From positions 1-64,000 of the forward strand of contig NZ_NRRL01000010.1 of assembly GCF_016583645.1 (NCBI RefSeq): 64,000 nucleotides of DNA, read 5' to 3'. Position 1 is the first letter of the stretch; each line of letters opens with the position of its first letter. A program made the position numbers and the translations under genes. This stretch comes from Rhodovibrio sodomensis (GTDB taxonomy: Bacteria > Pseudomonadota > Alphaproteobacteria > Kiloniellales > Rhodovibrionaceae). The notes beneath the pieces were generated by a model. It was not told where the DNA came from. It was given only the letters and a program-made list of their open reading frames with translations, and did no database searches. Shown piece by piece: positions 56,966 through 64,000 of the stretch.

Positions 56966-58840
56966 ATGGCGACCGACATCACGGTTCCGAGCCTGGGCGA
57001 ATCGGTGAGCGAGGCGACCGTCGCGAACTGGCTGAAAAACCAGGGCGACCCGGTCAGCGCGGACGAGGCGATCGTCGAGCTGGAGACCGACAAGGTGACC
57101 CTTGAGGTCAACGCCCCGACCGCCGGCACGGTCAGCGAAGTGCTGGTGGCGACCGGCGAGACGGTCGAAGTCGGCACGGTGCTGGGCCGGATCGCCGAGG
57201 GCCAGACGGCCGAAGCGCCCCGTCAGCCGTCCGCCCCGCAGCAGGACAGCAAGCCGGCCGAACAGCCGGCCGCGGCGCCCAGCAGCGGCTCCGGCGGCGG
57301 CCCGGCCGGCGGCTCGGGGGACGACCCCGGCGGCTCCGGTGGCGGCGAGAGCGTCGACATCCCGGTGCCCACGCTGGGCGAATCGGTGAGCGAGGCGACC
57401 GTCGCCAGCTGGCTCAAGAACCCCGGCGACGCCGTCAAGGCGGACGAGGCGGTCGCCGAACTGGAGACCGACAAGGTCACGCTGGAAGTCAATGCGCCGG
57501 CCGACGGCGTGCTGAGCGAACAGGCCGCGGCGCAGGGCGAGACGGTCCAGGCCGGATCGATCCTGGGCCGGATGACCAGGGGCGGCGCGCCGGCCGCGGC
57601 CGGCTCGGCGCAGCCGGCGCCGGCGGCATCCGCCGGGCCCAGCCAGCCGGCGGCGTCCGAAGCGCCGGCGCCGGCCGCCGCGTCGCCTGGACAACCCGCC
57701 GGGCCGGCGCAGCCGGCCGCGCAGGAGGGCGAAAGCGCGACCGCGACGCTCGACCCGAAGCGCGCCCCGCGCACCGACGGCCGGGTCACGCGCGACGACC
57801 TGCTGCGCTTCCTGGGGCCCGGGGCGGGCAGCGTCCGGCCGGAGGATCTGGCGCCCGCCGTGCGCACGGCGGTGCAGGAGTACGGCGTCGATCCCAGCCG
57901 GGTCCCCGGCAGCGGGAAGGACGGCCGGATCACCAAGCAGGACGTGATCGACGTCGCCGAAGGGCGCAAGCAGCCGTTGCCGCTGCCCGGCACCAGCGCG
58001 GTGCAGGCTGCCGCGGCGACCGGGCCCGCACCGGGGCCGGGCGCCCAGCAGCAGCACGCCGGCGCCCAGGGCGGCGGCACCGCCCCGGCGCAGCAGGCCG
58101 CCCCGGCGCCCGCCGCCGCGGCGACCGGCGCCGACGGCAAGCCGCGCGAAGAGCGCGTGAAGATGTCCAAGCTGCGCCAGACCATCTCCAAGCGGCTGAA
58201 GGAGGCGCAGAACACCGCCGCCATGCTCACCACCTTCAACGAGGTGGACATGACGGCCGTCAACCAGATCCGGGCGGACTACAAGGAGCAGTTCGAGAAA
58301 GCCCACGGCATCCGCCTGGGCATGTCCTGCTTCTTCGGCAAGGCGGTCTGCCAGGCGCTGAAGGAACTGCCGGCGGTCAACGCCCGGATCGAAGACGACG
58401 AGATCGTCTACAACAACTATTACAACGTCGGCATGGCGGTCTCGACGCCGCAGGGCCTGATGGTTCCGGTGATCCGTGACATCGACCGCAAGTCGTTCGC
58501 GGACATTGAAAGCGAACTGCGCGACCTCGCCAAGAAGGGCCGCGACGGCAAGCTGACCATGGACGAGATGTCGGGCGGCACCTTCACGATCACCAACGGC
58601 GGGGTGTTCGGCTCGCTGCTCTCGACCCCGATCCTGAACCGCCCGCAGTCCGGCATCCTGGGCATGCACAAGATCCAGGAGCGGCCGATGGCGGTGAACG
58701 GCGAGGTCCAGGTGCGCCCGATGATGTACCTGGCGCTGTCCTACGACCACCGGATCGTCGACGGCCGCGAGGCCGTGACCTTCCTGGTCCGGGTCAAGGA
58801 ATGCCTGGAAGACCCGGCCCGGATGCTGCTGCAGATGTAA
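56966..58840 (+). CDS. sucB: Dihydrolipoyllysine-residue succinyltransferase (E2) with two lipoyl domains
   Basis: E2 core of the 2-oxoglutarate dehydrogenase complex. Two lipoyl domains are visible: residues 1-78 with [11 protein letters not shown] (Lys43) and about 129-205 with the same motif (Lys170), joined by Ala/Pro/Gly-rich linkers. Then a peripheral-subunit-binding domain ([20 protein letters not shown], then [15 protein letters not shown]) and the acyltransferase domain ending [20 protein letters not shown] with catalytic His and Asp. The length of 624 residues exceeds the usual 400-510 because of the second lipoyl domain. The expected lpd gene does not follow; AT-rich foreign DNA does. 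Confidence 0.95.
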   Translation: MATDITVPSLGESVSEATVANWLKNQGDPVSADEAIVELETDKVTLEVNAPTAGTVSEVLVATGETVEVGTVLGRIAEGQTAEAPRQPSAPQQDSKPAEQPAAAPSSGSGGGPAGGSGDDPGGSGGGESVDIPVPTLGESVSEATVASWLKNPGDAVKADEAVAELETDKVTLEVNAPADGVLSEQAAAQGETVQAGSILGRMTRGGAPAAAGSAQPAPAASAGPSQPAASEAPAPAAASPGQPAGPAQPAAQEGESATATLDPKRAPRTDGRVTRDDLLRFLGPGAGSVRPEDLAPAVRTAVQEYGVDPSRVPGSGKDGRITKQDVIDVAEGRKQPLPLPGTSAVQAAAATGPAPGPGAQQQHAGAQGGGTAPAQQAAPAPAAAATGADGKPREERVKMSKLRQTISKRLKEAQNTAAMLTTFNEVDMTAVNQIRADYKEQFEKAHGIRLGMSCFFGKAVCQALKELPAVNARIEDDEIVYNNYYNVGMAVSTPQGLMVPVIRDIDRKSFADIESELRDLAKKGRDGKLTMDEMSGGTFTITNGGVFGSLLSTPILNRPQSGILGMHKIQERPMAVNGEVQVRPMMYLALSYDHRIVDGREAVTFLVRVKECLEDPARMLLQM

Positions 58841-59018
58841 GCTGTTAGATTGTTTCGACGTTCCAATGCACCCGAGATGTGGTCGACTTGTCTGCACATT
58901 TGAATCTTGAATAGATGCACGTACGAGAGCTTTGAGACTCTCTCTCGCTAGATTTTGGAGAGTGAATTATTTTTTGGTGAAGACATAAAAGCAGAAAACC
59001 GTAAAGCGAGGTGCGATT

Positions 59019-59411
59019 GTGCCTTCTCTTGGGAAGTGTAAGTTTTGTGGTCAGTTCAAGAAGCTGATCAATGCTCATATTATCCCGAAAAGCTTGTATC
59101 CTTTTGACAGCGGGAATGCTAAGGGCGCCCCGCTAGAGGTTATTCATCCTAAAGAAAAACGTCGTAGTCGCTCCCCTCAAGGGGAATATGATCAAAACCT
59201 GGTTTGTTTAAACTGTGAGAAGAAATTTGGAAGATATGATGATTATGCGGTCCGCTTCTTTAGGCGGAACTTTTCCTACACACTTATGGAAAGACGGCGA
59301 GGGAACGCTAAAGTCTACAGACTTGAAAATTTTAATTATAAGAACCTGAAGCTCTTTTTCCTTACTTTGTTGTGGAGGGCCGGGAATACGGAACGTGAAG
59401 TTTTTTTATAA
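59019..59411 (+). CDS. HNH-like zinc protein, N-terminal part (frameshifted gene)
   Basis: Not in a named family with certainty. CKFCGQFKKLINAHIIPKSL (Cys7, Cys10, His20) and LVCLNCEKKFGRYDDYAVRF resemble the zinc/HNH-like start of a group of hypothetical proteins with a C-x2-C, AHIIP and C-x2-C pattern. The frame ends LLWRAGNTEREVFL just after a run of seven T (59401-59407). Removing one T joins it to the next frame as EREVFYNINLSPDEN. GTG 59019 follows GAGG. The region is far AT-richer than its neighbours, a sign of transfer. Confidence 0.65.
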   Translation: MPSLGKCKFCGQFKKLINAHIIPKSLYPFDSGNAKGAPLEVIHPKEKRRSRSPQGEYDQNLVCLNCEKKFGRYDDYAVRFFRRNFSYTLMERRRGNAKVYRLENFNYKNLKLFFLTLLWRAGNTEREVFL

Positions 59412-59763
59412 TATTAATTTATCTCCCGATGAGAATGCAATTTTTAAAGATAGTATAAATATTAAAGACCCCGGTGGGCGGGATTTTTTCAGCCCCGTTA
59501 TTGTACGGTATCGCGATGAAGATGGCTTGAGCTCGGTCATGGCAAATCCGTTCAAGAGCTATCTTCGCGGTGTAAAATTTTTTCGCTTCTATTTTTCTGG
59601 ATTTCAATGTTTAATTAAATGTGATTCGCAGAAATCGCACGAGAATTTATTTCCCTTTATACTTCAGCCGGATCACCCTTTGCGGGTGCTTGATCTGCCC
59701 TTTAGGGAGACAAAAGAATTCAGAAACGTTCTTGACGCGATTAAAGATCTGGAAGGCGAATGA
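59395..59763 (+). CDS. C-terminal part of the frameshifted HNH-like gene
   Basis: A 122-residue frame (MKFFYNINLSPDENAIFKDS...) overlapping the end of the previous one by 17 bases and shifted by +1. Its start codon has no ribosome site, and its first residues fit as a direct continuation of the upstream protein. The two together would be about 248 residues. It may be a decayed gene, a slippage-expressed gene or a homopolymer sequencing error. No domain is recognised in this half. Confidence 0.5.
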   Translation: MKFFYNINLSPDENAIFKDSINIKDPGGRDFFSPVIVRYRDEDGLSSVMANPFKSYLRGVKFFRFYFSGFQCLIKCDSQKSHENLFPFILQPDHPLRVLDLPFRETKEFRNVLDAIKDLEGE

Positions 59764-59844
59764 AACGAGACCAAGTGGCCACTGGCGCTCTCAGCGCAAG
59801 GTTCGGATAGGCAGCCGCCCAACGAGCCGGCTACCCTCCGGACC

Positions 59845-60732
59845 ATGAGCGACACGATCTCCCAAAGCGTCACGCCGCCCGCCGGCCAGCTCGATCTGGT
59901 CCGGCGGGCGTGCGCCCGGCTCGACGCCGCCGCGGCGGACGAGGCCGGGATTCCGACCCTGGCCGAACTCGCCGGCGAGCTGGGCGTCAGCCCCTGGCAC
60001 CTGCAGCGGGTGTTCCGCCGGCACGTCGGGGTCAGCCCGCGCGACTACGCGGATGCACGCCGGGAGGACCGGCTGCGCGCGGGCCTGCGCGGCGGCGAGT
60101 CGGTGGCGGCGGCGACCTACGGCGCGGGCTACGGCTCGTCCAGCCGGGTCTACGAGGACGCGCCCCGGCGCCTCGGCATGACGCCGGCGAGCTACGCGCG
60201 TGGCGGGGCGGGCGCGCGGATCGCCTACGCGACCGCCGACAGCCCGCTCGGCCGGCTCTTGGTGGCGGCGACGGCCAAGGGCGTGTGCTTCGTCGCCCTG
60301 CGCGCACGCGACGCCGATCTGGTCGCGGCGCTCGAGGCGGAATTCCCGCAGGCCGAAACGGTCCTGCGCGACGACGAGGCGATCCTGCCCGCGCTGGAGG
60401 CCGTGCTGGACTACCTGCACGGCCAGTCGCCGCACATCGATCTGCCGCTCGACGTCCGCGCGACCGCCTTCCAGCGCCGGGTCTGGCAGGGCCTGCTGGC
60501 GATCCCGCCGGGCGAGACGCGCAGCTACGGCGACCTTGCCGCGGAACTGGGCACGCCCGGCGCGGCGCGCGCGGTGGGCAGCGCCTGCGCCCACAATCCC
60601 GTCGCCCTGGTGATCCCCTGCCACCGCGTCACCCGCGCCGACGGCGGCCTGGGCGGCTACCGCTGGGGCGTGGCGGCGAAGCAGGCGCTGCTGGAACGGG
60701 AAAAGGCGGGTCAGGCGTCCGGGGCGTCCTGA
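59845..60732 (+). CDS. Ada-like protein: AraC-type HTH plus O6-methylguanine-DNA methyltransferase
   Basis: DNA alkylation repair protein of 295 residues. Residues about 20-120 form an AraC-type DNA-binding domain (LAELAGELGVSPWHLQRVFR, VAAATYGAGYGSSSRVYE). Residues about 130-285 form the methyltransferase: FQRRVWQGLLAIPPGETRSY and the acceptor Cys in VIPCHRVTRADGGLGGYRWG. The N-terminal zinc/phosphotriester domain of Ada (with its Cys-38-type acceptor) is missing, so it should repair O6-methylguanine but may not sense methylphosphotriesters in the classical way. Its 3' end overlaps the convergent DUF29 gene by 22 bases. Confidence 0.92.
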   Translation: MSDTISQSVTPPAGQLDLVRRACARLDAAAADEAGIPTLAELAGELGVSPWHLQRVFRRHVGVSPRDYADARREDRLRAGLRGGESVAAATYGAGYGSSSRVYEDAPRRLGMTPASYARGGAGARIAYATADSPLGRLLVAATAKGVCFVALRARDADLVAALEAEFPQAETVLRDDEAILPALEAVLDYLHGQSPHIDLPLDVRATAFQRRVWQGLLAIPPGETRSYGDLAAELGTPGAARAVGSACAHNPVALVIPCHRVTRADGGLGGYRWGVAAKQALLEREKAGQASGAS

Positions 60733-61196
60733 AGCCCGGCGCGGAGTTGGCCGATCGCGGCGTCGAGGTCGATGCCTTCGCCCAGCAGGTCGTCCAGGGT
60801 GAACGGGCAGGCGACCGGCATGGGCAGCGCCGCGTCGCCCTGTTCGACCAGCTTGCCCTCGGCGACCGGCCAGGCTCGCCGCCATTCCCGGTCGAGGTCG
60901 ATCTTCTGCCGCATGCCGGGCGTGAACGCGTCGCTCGCCTCGTTGAGATGCTGGCGGATTTCGGCCGTCCACCCGGCCCGCAGGCGGTCGTCGGTGACCC
61001 AGGCGGCTTTTAGCAGGTGGACCAACGCCCGACGCAGGTGGCTGGTCACCTTGTTGAGTTCGCTGCGGCCCAAGTCGGCGACCTCCTCCGCCAGATTGCC
61101 GGTGTCCAGGCGGTTGTCGCCCTCGAGCGCGCGCAGCCGCCGGGCCTGGTCCTGGGTCCAGCGGTAGAAGTCCCGGTCGTACAGCGGGTCGCCCAT
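60711..61196 (-). CDS. DUF29 domain-containing protein, copy A
   Basis: A 161-residue DUF29 protein of unknown function: DPLYDRDFYRWTQDQARRLR, NLAEEVADLGRSELNKVTSH, LRRALVHLLKAAW and ACPFTLDDLLGEGIDLDA near the C-terminus. The first 50 or so residues are almost identical to copy B directly upstream. The gene runs on the minus strand and overlaps the end of the Ada-like gene. Confidence 0.88.
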   Translation of the reverse strand: MGDPLYDRDFYRWTQDQARRLRALEGDNRLDTGNLAEEVADLGRSELNKVTSHLRRALVHLLKAAWVTDDRLRAGWTAEIRQHLNEASDAFTPGMRQKIDLDREWRRAWPVAEGKLVEQGDAALPMPVACPFTLDDLLGEGIDLDAAIGQLRAGLQDAPDA

Positions 61197-61200
61197 GGCG

Positions 61201-61701
61201 TCATGTCCTGTCGTGGTGCGGACCAAGGCCCTGGTCCACCCCGGCACGGACCCGGCCGATCGCGGCCTCGACGTCGATCGGCTGGCCAAGCAGGTCGTCC
61301 AGGGTGAACGGGCAGGCGACCGCTTCCGGGAGGCCCGGCTCGCCGTGGGCGGCGAGCTTGTCGTTCGCGAGCAGCCGCGCCTCCCGCCACTCCCGCGCCA
61401 GGTCCAGGTGTTGGCGCATGCCCGGCGTGTAGGCCCGGCGCGCTTCGCGCAGGTGGGTGCGGATTTCGGCCTGCCAGTGTCCCTGCGGCGTGTCGGCCGG
61501 CGACCAGGCCGCCAACAGGAGGTGGGCCAGCGCCTGATACAGGTGGCTGGCCACCTTGTTGAGTTCGCTGCGGCCCAAGTCGGCGACCTCCTCCGCCAGA
61601 TTGCCGGTGTCCAGGCGGTTGTCGCCTTCGAGCGCGCGCAGCCGCCGGGCCTGGTCCTGGGTCCAGCGGTAGAAATCCCGGTCGTACAGTGGGTCGCCCA
61701 T
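61201..61701 (-). CDS. DUF29 domain-containing protein, copy B
   Basis: A 166-residue paralogue of the gene at 60711. Both start MGDPLYDRDFYRWTQDQ; the 5' 165 bases of the two genes differ at only about four positions, while the rest of the proteins has diverged (ALAHLLLAAWSPADTPQGHW here). The stop is four bases before the start of copy A. Function unknown; DUF29 genes are often duplicated. Confidence 0.88.
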   Translation of the reverse strand: MGDPLYDRDFYRWTQDQARRLRALEGDNRLDTGNLAEEVADLGRSELNKVASHLYQALAHLLLAAWSPADTPQGHWQAEIRTHLREARRAYTPGMRQHLDLAREWREARLLANDKLAAHGEPGLPEAVACPFTLDDLLGQPIDVEAAIGRVRAGVDQGLGPHHDRT

Positions 61702-61827
61702 GGCGCGTGCCCTGGCTCGTGGTCGTCGGGGGTCATAGCCTACCCGCAGGCCGGGCATGCCGGCAATCCGCCGGAACGCCGGGCAGACCGCTTGCCCCGG
61801 CGCGGCCCGCCGGGCTATACAAGATCC

Positions 61828-62535
61828 ATGTCGCTGCAGTCGCTCGGGACCCAGATGTTGCGCGTCGACGCCCGCGAGGTGCCAGTCGAACTGGCGCTGC
61901 ATCCGCGCGCCCGTCGGATCACCCTGCGCGTCGACAAGGCCCGCGGCACGCTGCGCCTGACCCTGCCGCCGGGGGTCTCGGAGTCGGAGGGGCTGCGCTT
62001 CGCCGGCCGGCAGCAGGCCTGGCTGCGCCGCCGTCTGTCGGAACTGCCGCAGGCGGTGCCGTTCGCCGACGGCGCGCAGGTGCCGGTGCTGGGCGAGCTG
62101 CACACGATCCGCCACCTGCCGGACGCGCGGCGCGGCGTCTGGCGGTCGGCTGGCGAGATCCGGGTGTCCGGCGAGGCGGCGCATCTGCCCCGGCGGGTGC
62201 GCGATCACCTGAAGCGCGAGGCCCGGCGGGAGATCGCCGCGCGCGCCGCGCCGCTGGCCGGGCAGGTCGGCCGCCGGCACGGCCGGATCACCATCCGCGA
62301 CACCGCCAGCCGCTGGGGCAGCTGTTCGGCGCGCGGCGACCTGTCGTTCTCGTGGCGGCTGATCCTGGCGCCGGAGCGGGTGCTGCAGTACGTCGTCGCG
62401 CACGAGGTCGCGCACCTGCGGGAGATGAACCACAGCCCGCGCTTCTGGGCGGTGGTCGACCAGCTGATCGACGACGTCGAGACGCCCAAGGCCTGGCTGC
62501 GCCGCCACGGCGCAAGCCTGATGCGCTACGGCTGA
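61828..62535 (+). CDS. YgjP-like (M48/DUF45) metallopeptidase domain protein
   Basis: A 235-residue protein of the YgjP/SprT-like family. Seen: RARRITLRVDKARGTLRLTL and SEGLRFAGRQQAWLRRRL near the N-terminus, ITIRDTASRWGSCSARGDL, and the zinc motif VVAHEVAHLREMNHSPRFW (HExxH with a downstream His). Predicted soluble metal-dependent hydrolase; the cellular substrate is unknown. ATG 61828 gives the family start. Divergent from the DUF29 pair, convergent with the PBP gene. Confidence 0.9.
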   Translation: MSLQSLGTQMLRVDAREVPVELALHPRARRITLRVDKARGTLRLTLPPGVSESEGLRFAGRQQAWLRRRLSELPQAVPFADGAQVPVLGELHTIRHLPDARRGVWRSAGEIRVSGEAAHLPRRVRDHLKREARREIAARAAPLAGQVGRRHGRITIRDTASRWGSCSARGDLSFSWRLILAPERVLQYVVAHEVAHLREMNHSPRFWAVVDQLIDDVETPKAWLRRHGASLMRYG

Positions 62536-62577
62536 GGTCGCCTCCTGGGCCGCCTCCTGGGCCGCCGTCCCGGGGGC

Positions 62578-64000
62578 TCAGCGGTGACGGCGGTCGCGGT
62601 TGCTGTTTAGAAACCGGTTGTCTGTGTTGCCCGAGGCGTCGCGCTCGACCCGCGGGGCGAACTCGCCGTCGTTCTGGCGCGGCGCCGGCTCGCGCGCCTG
62701 CGTCGCCTGGCCGTCGCCGGGCGATCCGCCGCCGAGCGAGCGGATGATCCGGCCGATCAGGCCCGCCTCGCTCTCCTCGGCGCGGTCGGCGACCTGCACC
62801 TCCAGGCCCGGCAACGGCTTCGCCGGCGTGCCCTCGAGCGCGCGCGACATCGTCTCGCGCCAGATCGTCGCCGGGATCGAGCCGCCGGTCACCCGGTCCA
62901 TCGGATCGCCGTCGTCGTTACCGATCCACACCCCGGTGACCAGTTCGGCCGTGAAGCCGACGAACCAGGCATCCCGGAATCTCTGGCTGGTGCCGGTCTT
63001 GCCAGCGGCCGGGCGGTCCAACTGGGCGGCCTTGCCGGTGCCCCATTCGACGTTGGCGCGCATCAGGTCGGTGATCCGGTGCAGGTTGCCCTCGCTCACC
63101 ACGCGACCGGGGCCCTGGCCGCGGCGCTGATACAGCACCCGGCCCTCGGAATCCACGATCCGTTCGATGCCGTAGGGGAACACCCCGCGGCCGTTGTTGG
63201 CGAACGCGGCATAGGCGCCGGTCAGCTCGAGCAGCGTCACCTCGGACGTGCCCAGCGCGAGCGAGGGATGCGCGTCTAAGTCGGAGGTGACGCCGAGCTG
63301 CGTCGCCGTGTCCGCGACGTCGCGGGCGCCCGCCCGGCGCAGCATCTTGACCGCGACCGAGTTCAGCGAGCGGGCGAACGCCTCGCGCACCGTGACTTCG
63401 CCGTAGTAGCGCCCGGCGTAGTTGTCGGGCGACCAGCCGTCGATCGTGATCGGCTCGTCGACCACCTTCGTGTCGGGGCCGATCCGGCTGTCGCGCATCG
63501 CCGCCAGATAGACGAACGGCTTGAATGCGGAGCCCGGCTGGCGCTTCGCCTGGGTCGCGCGGTTGAACTGGCTCTGGCCGTAGTCCCGGCCGCCGACCAT
63601 GGCGCGCACCGCCCCGTCCGGAGTCATCGTCACCAGCGCGCCCTGATGGGCGTCGCGCGGCACGCCGCTGTGCTTCAGCGCGCGGCGCAGCTGGGTGTTG
63701 GCGATCTGCTGGATGTCGGGATCCAGCGTGGTGTGCACCCGCAGATCGCGATCGTGGTAGCCGACGTAGTCGCGCACCTCGCCCAGCACCCAGTCGGCGA
63801 AGTAGCGGCCGTGCCAGCCGGCCGCCGGAGTGCCGCTGCTGCGCCGCCGGGCGGCGCGTTCGGCCTCGGCGCGCGAGATGTAGCCGGCCTGCACCATGTC
63901 GTTGAGCACGACGACCGCGCGTTCGTGCGCGGCCTGCCGGTCGGCCGCCGGGTTGTAGCGCGACGGCGCCTTCAGGAGGCCCGCCAGCATCGCCGATTCG
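62578..64000 (-). CDS. mrcA: Penicillin-binding protein 1A, C-terminal part (gene runs off the window)
   Basis: Bifunctional peptidoglycan synthase; the transpeptidase part and the end of the glycosyltransferase domain are visible. At the window edge the protein reads ESAMLAGLLKAPSRYNPAAD, the last conserved part of the transglycosylase. Then a linker and the transpeptidase with KRQPGSAFKPFVYLAA (active Ser in SxxK), AFARSLNSVAVKML (SxN) and AAGKTGTSQRFRDAWFVGF (KTG). The C-terminal 70 residues are polar and disordered-looking. The N-terminus, membrane anchor and start codon lie beyond position 64000. Confidence 0.93.
   Translation of the reverse strand, partial: ESAMLAGLLKAPSRYNPAADRQAAHERAVVVLNDMVQAGYISRAEAERAARRRSSGTPAAGWHGRYFADWVLGEVRDYVGYHDRDLRVHTTLDPDIQQIANTQLRRALKHSGVPRDAHQGALVTMTPDGAVRAMVGGRDYGQSQFNRATQAKRQPGSAFKPFVYLAAMRDSRIGPDTKVVDEPITIDGWSPDNYAGRYYGEVTVREAFARSLNSVAVKMLRRAGARDVADTATQLGVTSDLDAHPSLALGTSEVTLLELTGAYAAFANNGRGVFPYGIERIVDSEGRVLYQRRGQGPGRVVSEGNLHRITDLMRANVEWGTGKAAQLDRPAAGKTGTSQRFRDAWFVGFTAELVTGVWIGNDDGDPMDRVTGGSIPATIWRETMSRALEGTPAKPLPGLEVQVADRAEESEAGLIGRIIRSLGGGSPGDGQATQAREPAPRQNDGEFAPRVERDASGNTDNRFLNSNRDRRHR

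Overview
The window is GC-rich chromosomal DNA from an alphaproteobacterium, most likely a Rhodospirillales member. That placement is an inference from family content and gene order: an Irr-type Fur regulator divergent from fabA-fabB-fabI, a DUF2849-cysI-DUF934-cysH sulfur cluster, a PAS_5-type protein, mdh-sucC-sucD-sucA-sucB, and a heat-shock promoter of RpoH type before dnaK. Most of the window is housekeeping backbone. No tRNA, rRNA or CRISPR array was found.

Layout. 1-3559: rph, rdgB, hemW and a DUF169 protein. 3560-4162: a repeat-filled gap. 4163-8940: siroheme synthase and assimilatory sulfate/sulfite reduction. 8899-18781: a 9.8 kb integrated island. 18820-21214: polysaccharide deacetylase, DUF1848 protein and a small membrane protein. 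21256-24799: dnaK-dnaJ. 24976-27110: DUF2256, photolyase/cryptochrome and DCC protein (minus strand). 27304-30939: dapB, PAS protein, 2-hydroxyacid dehydrogenase, SH3 protein. 31023-35493: rubrerythrin, irr, fabA, fabB, fabI. 35609-37152: GDPD and SCO protein. 37329-42920: cobalamin lower-ligand genes (cobD, a histidine phosphatase, cobS, cobT) and a PP2C phosphatase. 43228-46937: a GGDEF/EAL protein followed by overlapping kaiC and kaiB. 47060-49847: a tctA remnant, a ketopantoate-reductase-like protein and an oxalyl-CoA-synthetase-like ligase. 50261-58840: TCA-cycle genes. 59019-59763: an AT-rich HNH-like gene broken by a frameshift. 59845-64000: an Ada-like protein, two tandem DUF29 genes, a YgjP-type metallopeptidase and the C-terminal part of PBP1A.

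The island is the strongest candidate for something new. It sits in the 3' end of cysH. Imperfect 43-bp direct repeats at both ends encode the same cysH C-terminus, and their only three differences are synonymous third-codon positions, so insertion rebuilds the gene. It carries a tyrosine integrase, a small serine recombinase, a PqiA-like membrane protein, a zinc-finger protein, a protein with family-A-polymerase-like palm motifs, and a large single-chain methylase with a type-I-R-like N-terminus. Seven copies of a palindrome of the form GTGCAGT-N2/3-ACTGCAC occur in the island; I saw none in the backbone. Paired GTGTGGGG boxes with identical 13-bp phasing lie near both ends.

Other points of interest: a KaiBC pair without KaiA next to a c-di-GMP-type protein; a rubrerythrin start region built of four 20-bp copies, three of which encode 7-residue ORFs that end in ATGA on the next start; a family of TAGAGC...GCTCTA palindromes that supply stop codons to neighbouring genes; a two-lipoyl SucB and a SucA with a basic tail; and near-identical 5' ends in two adjacent DUF29 genes.
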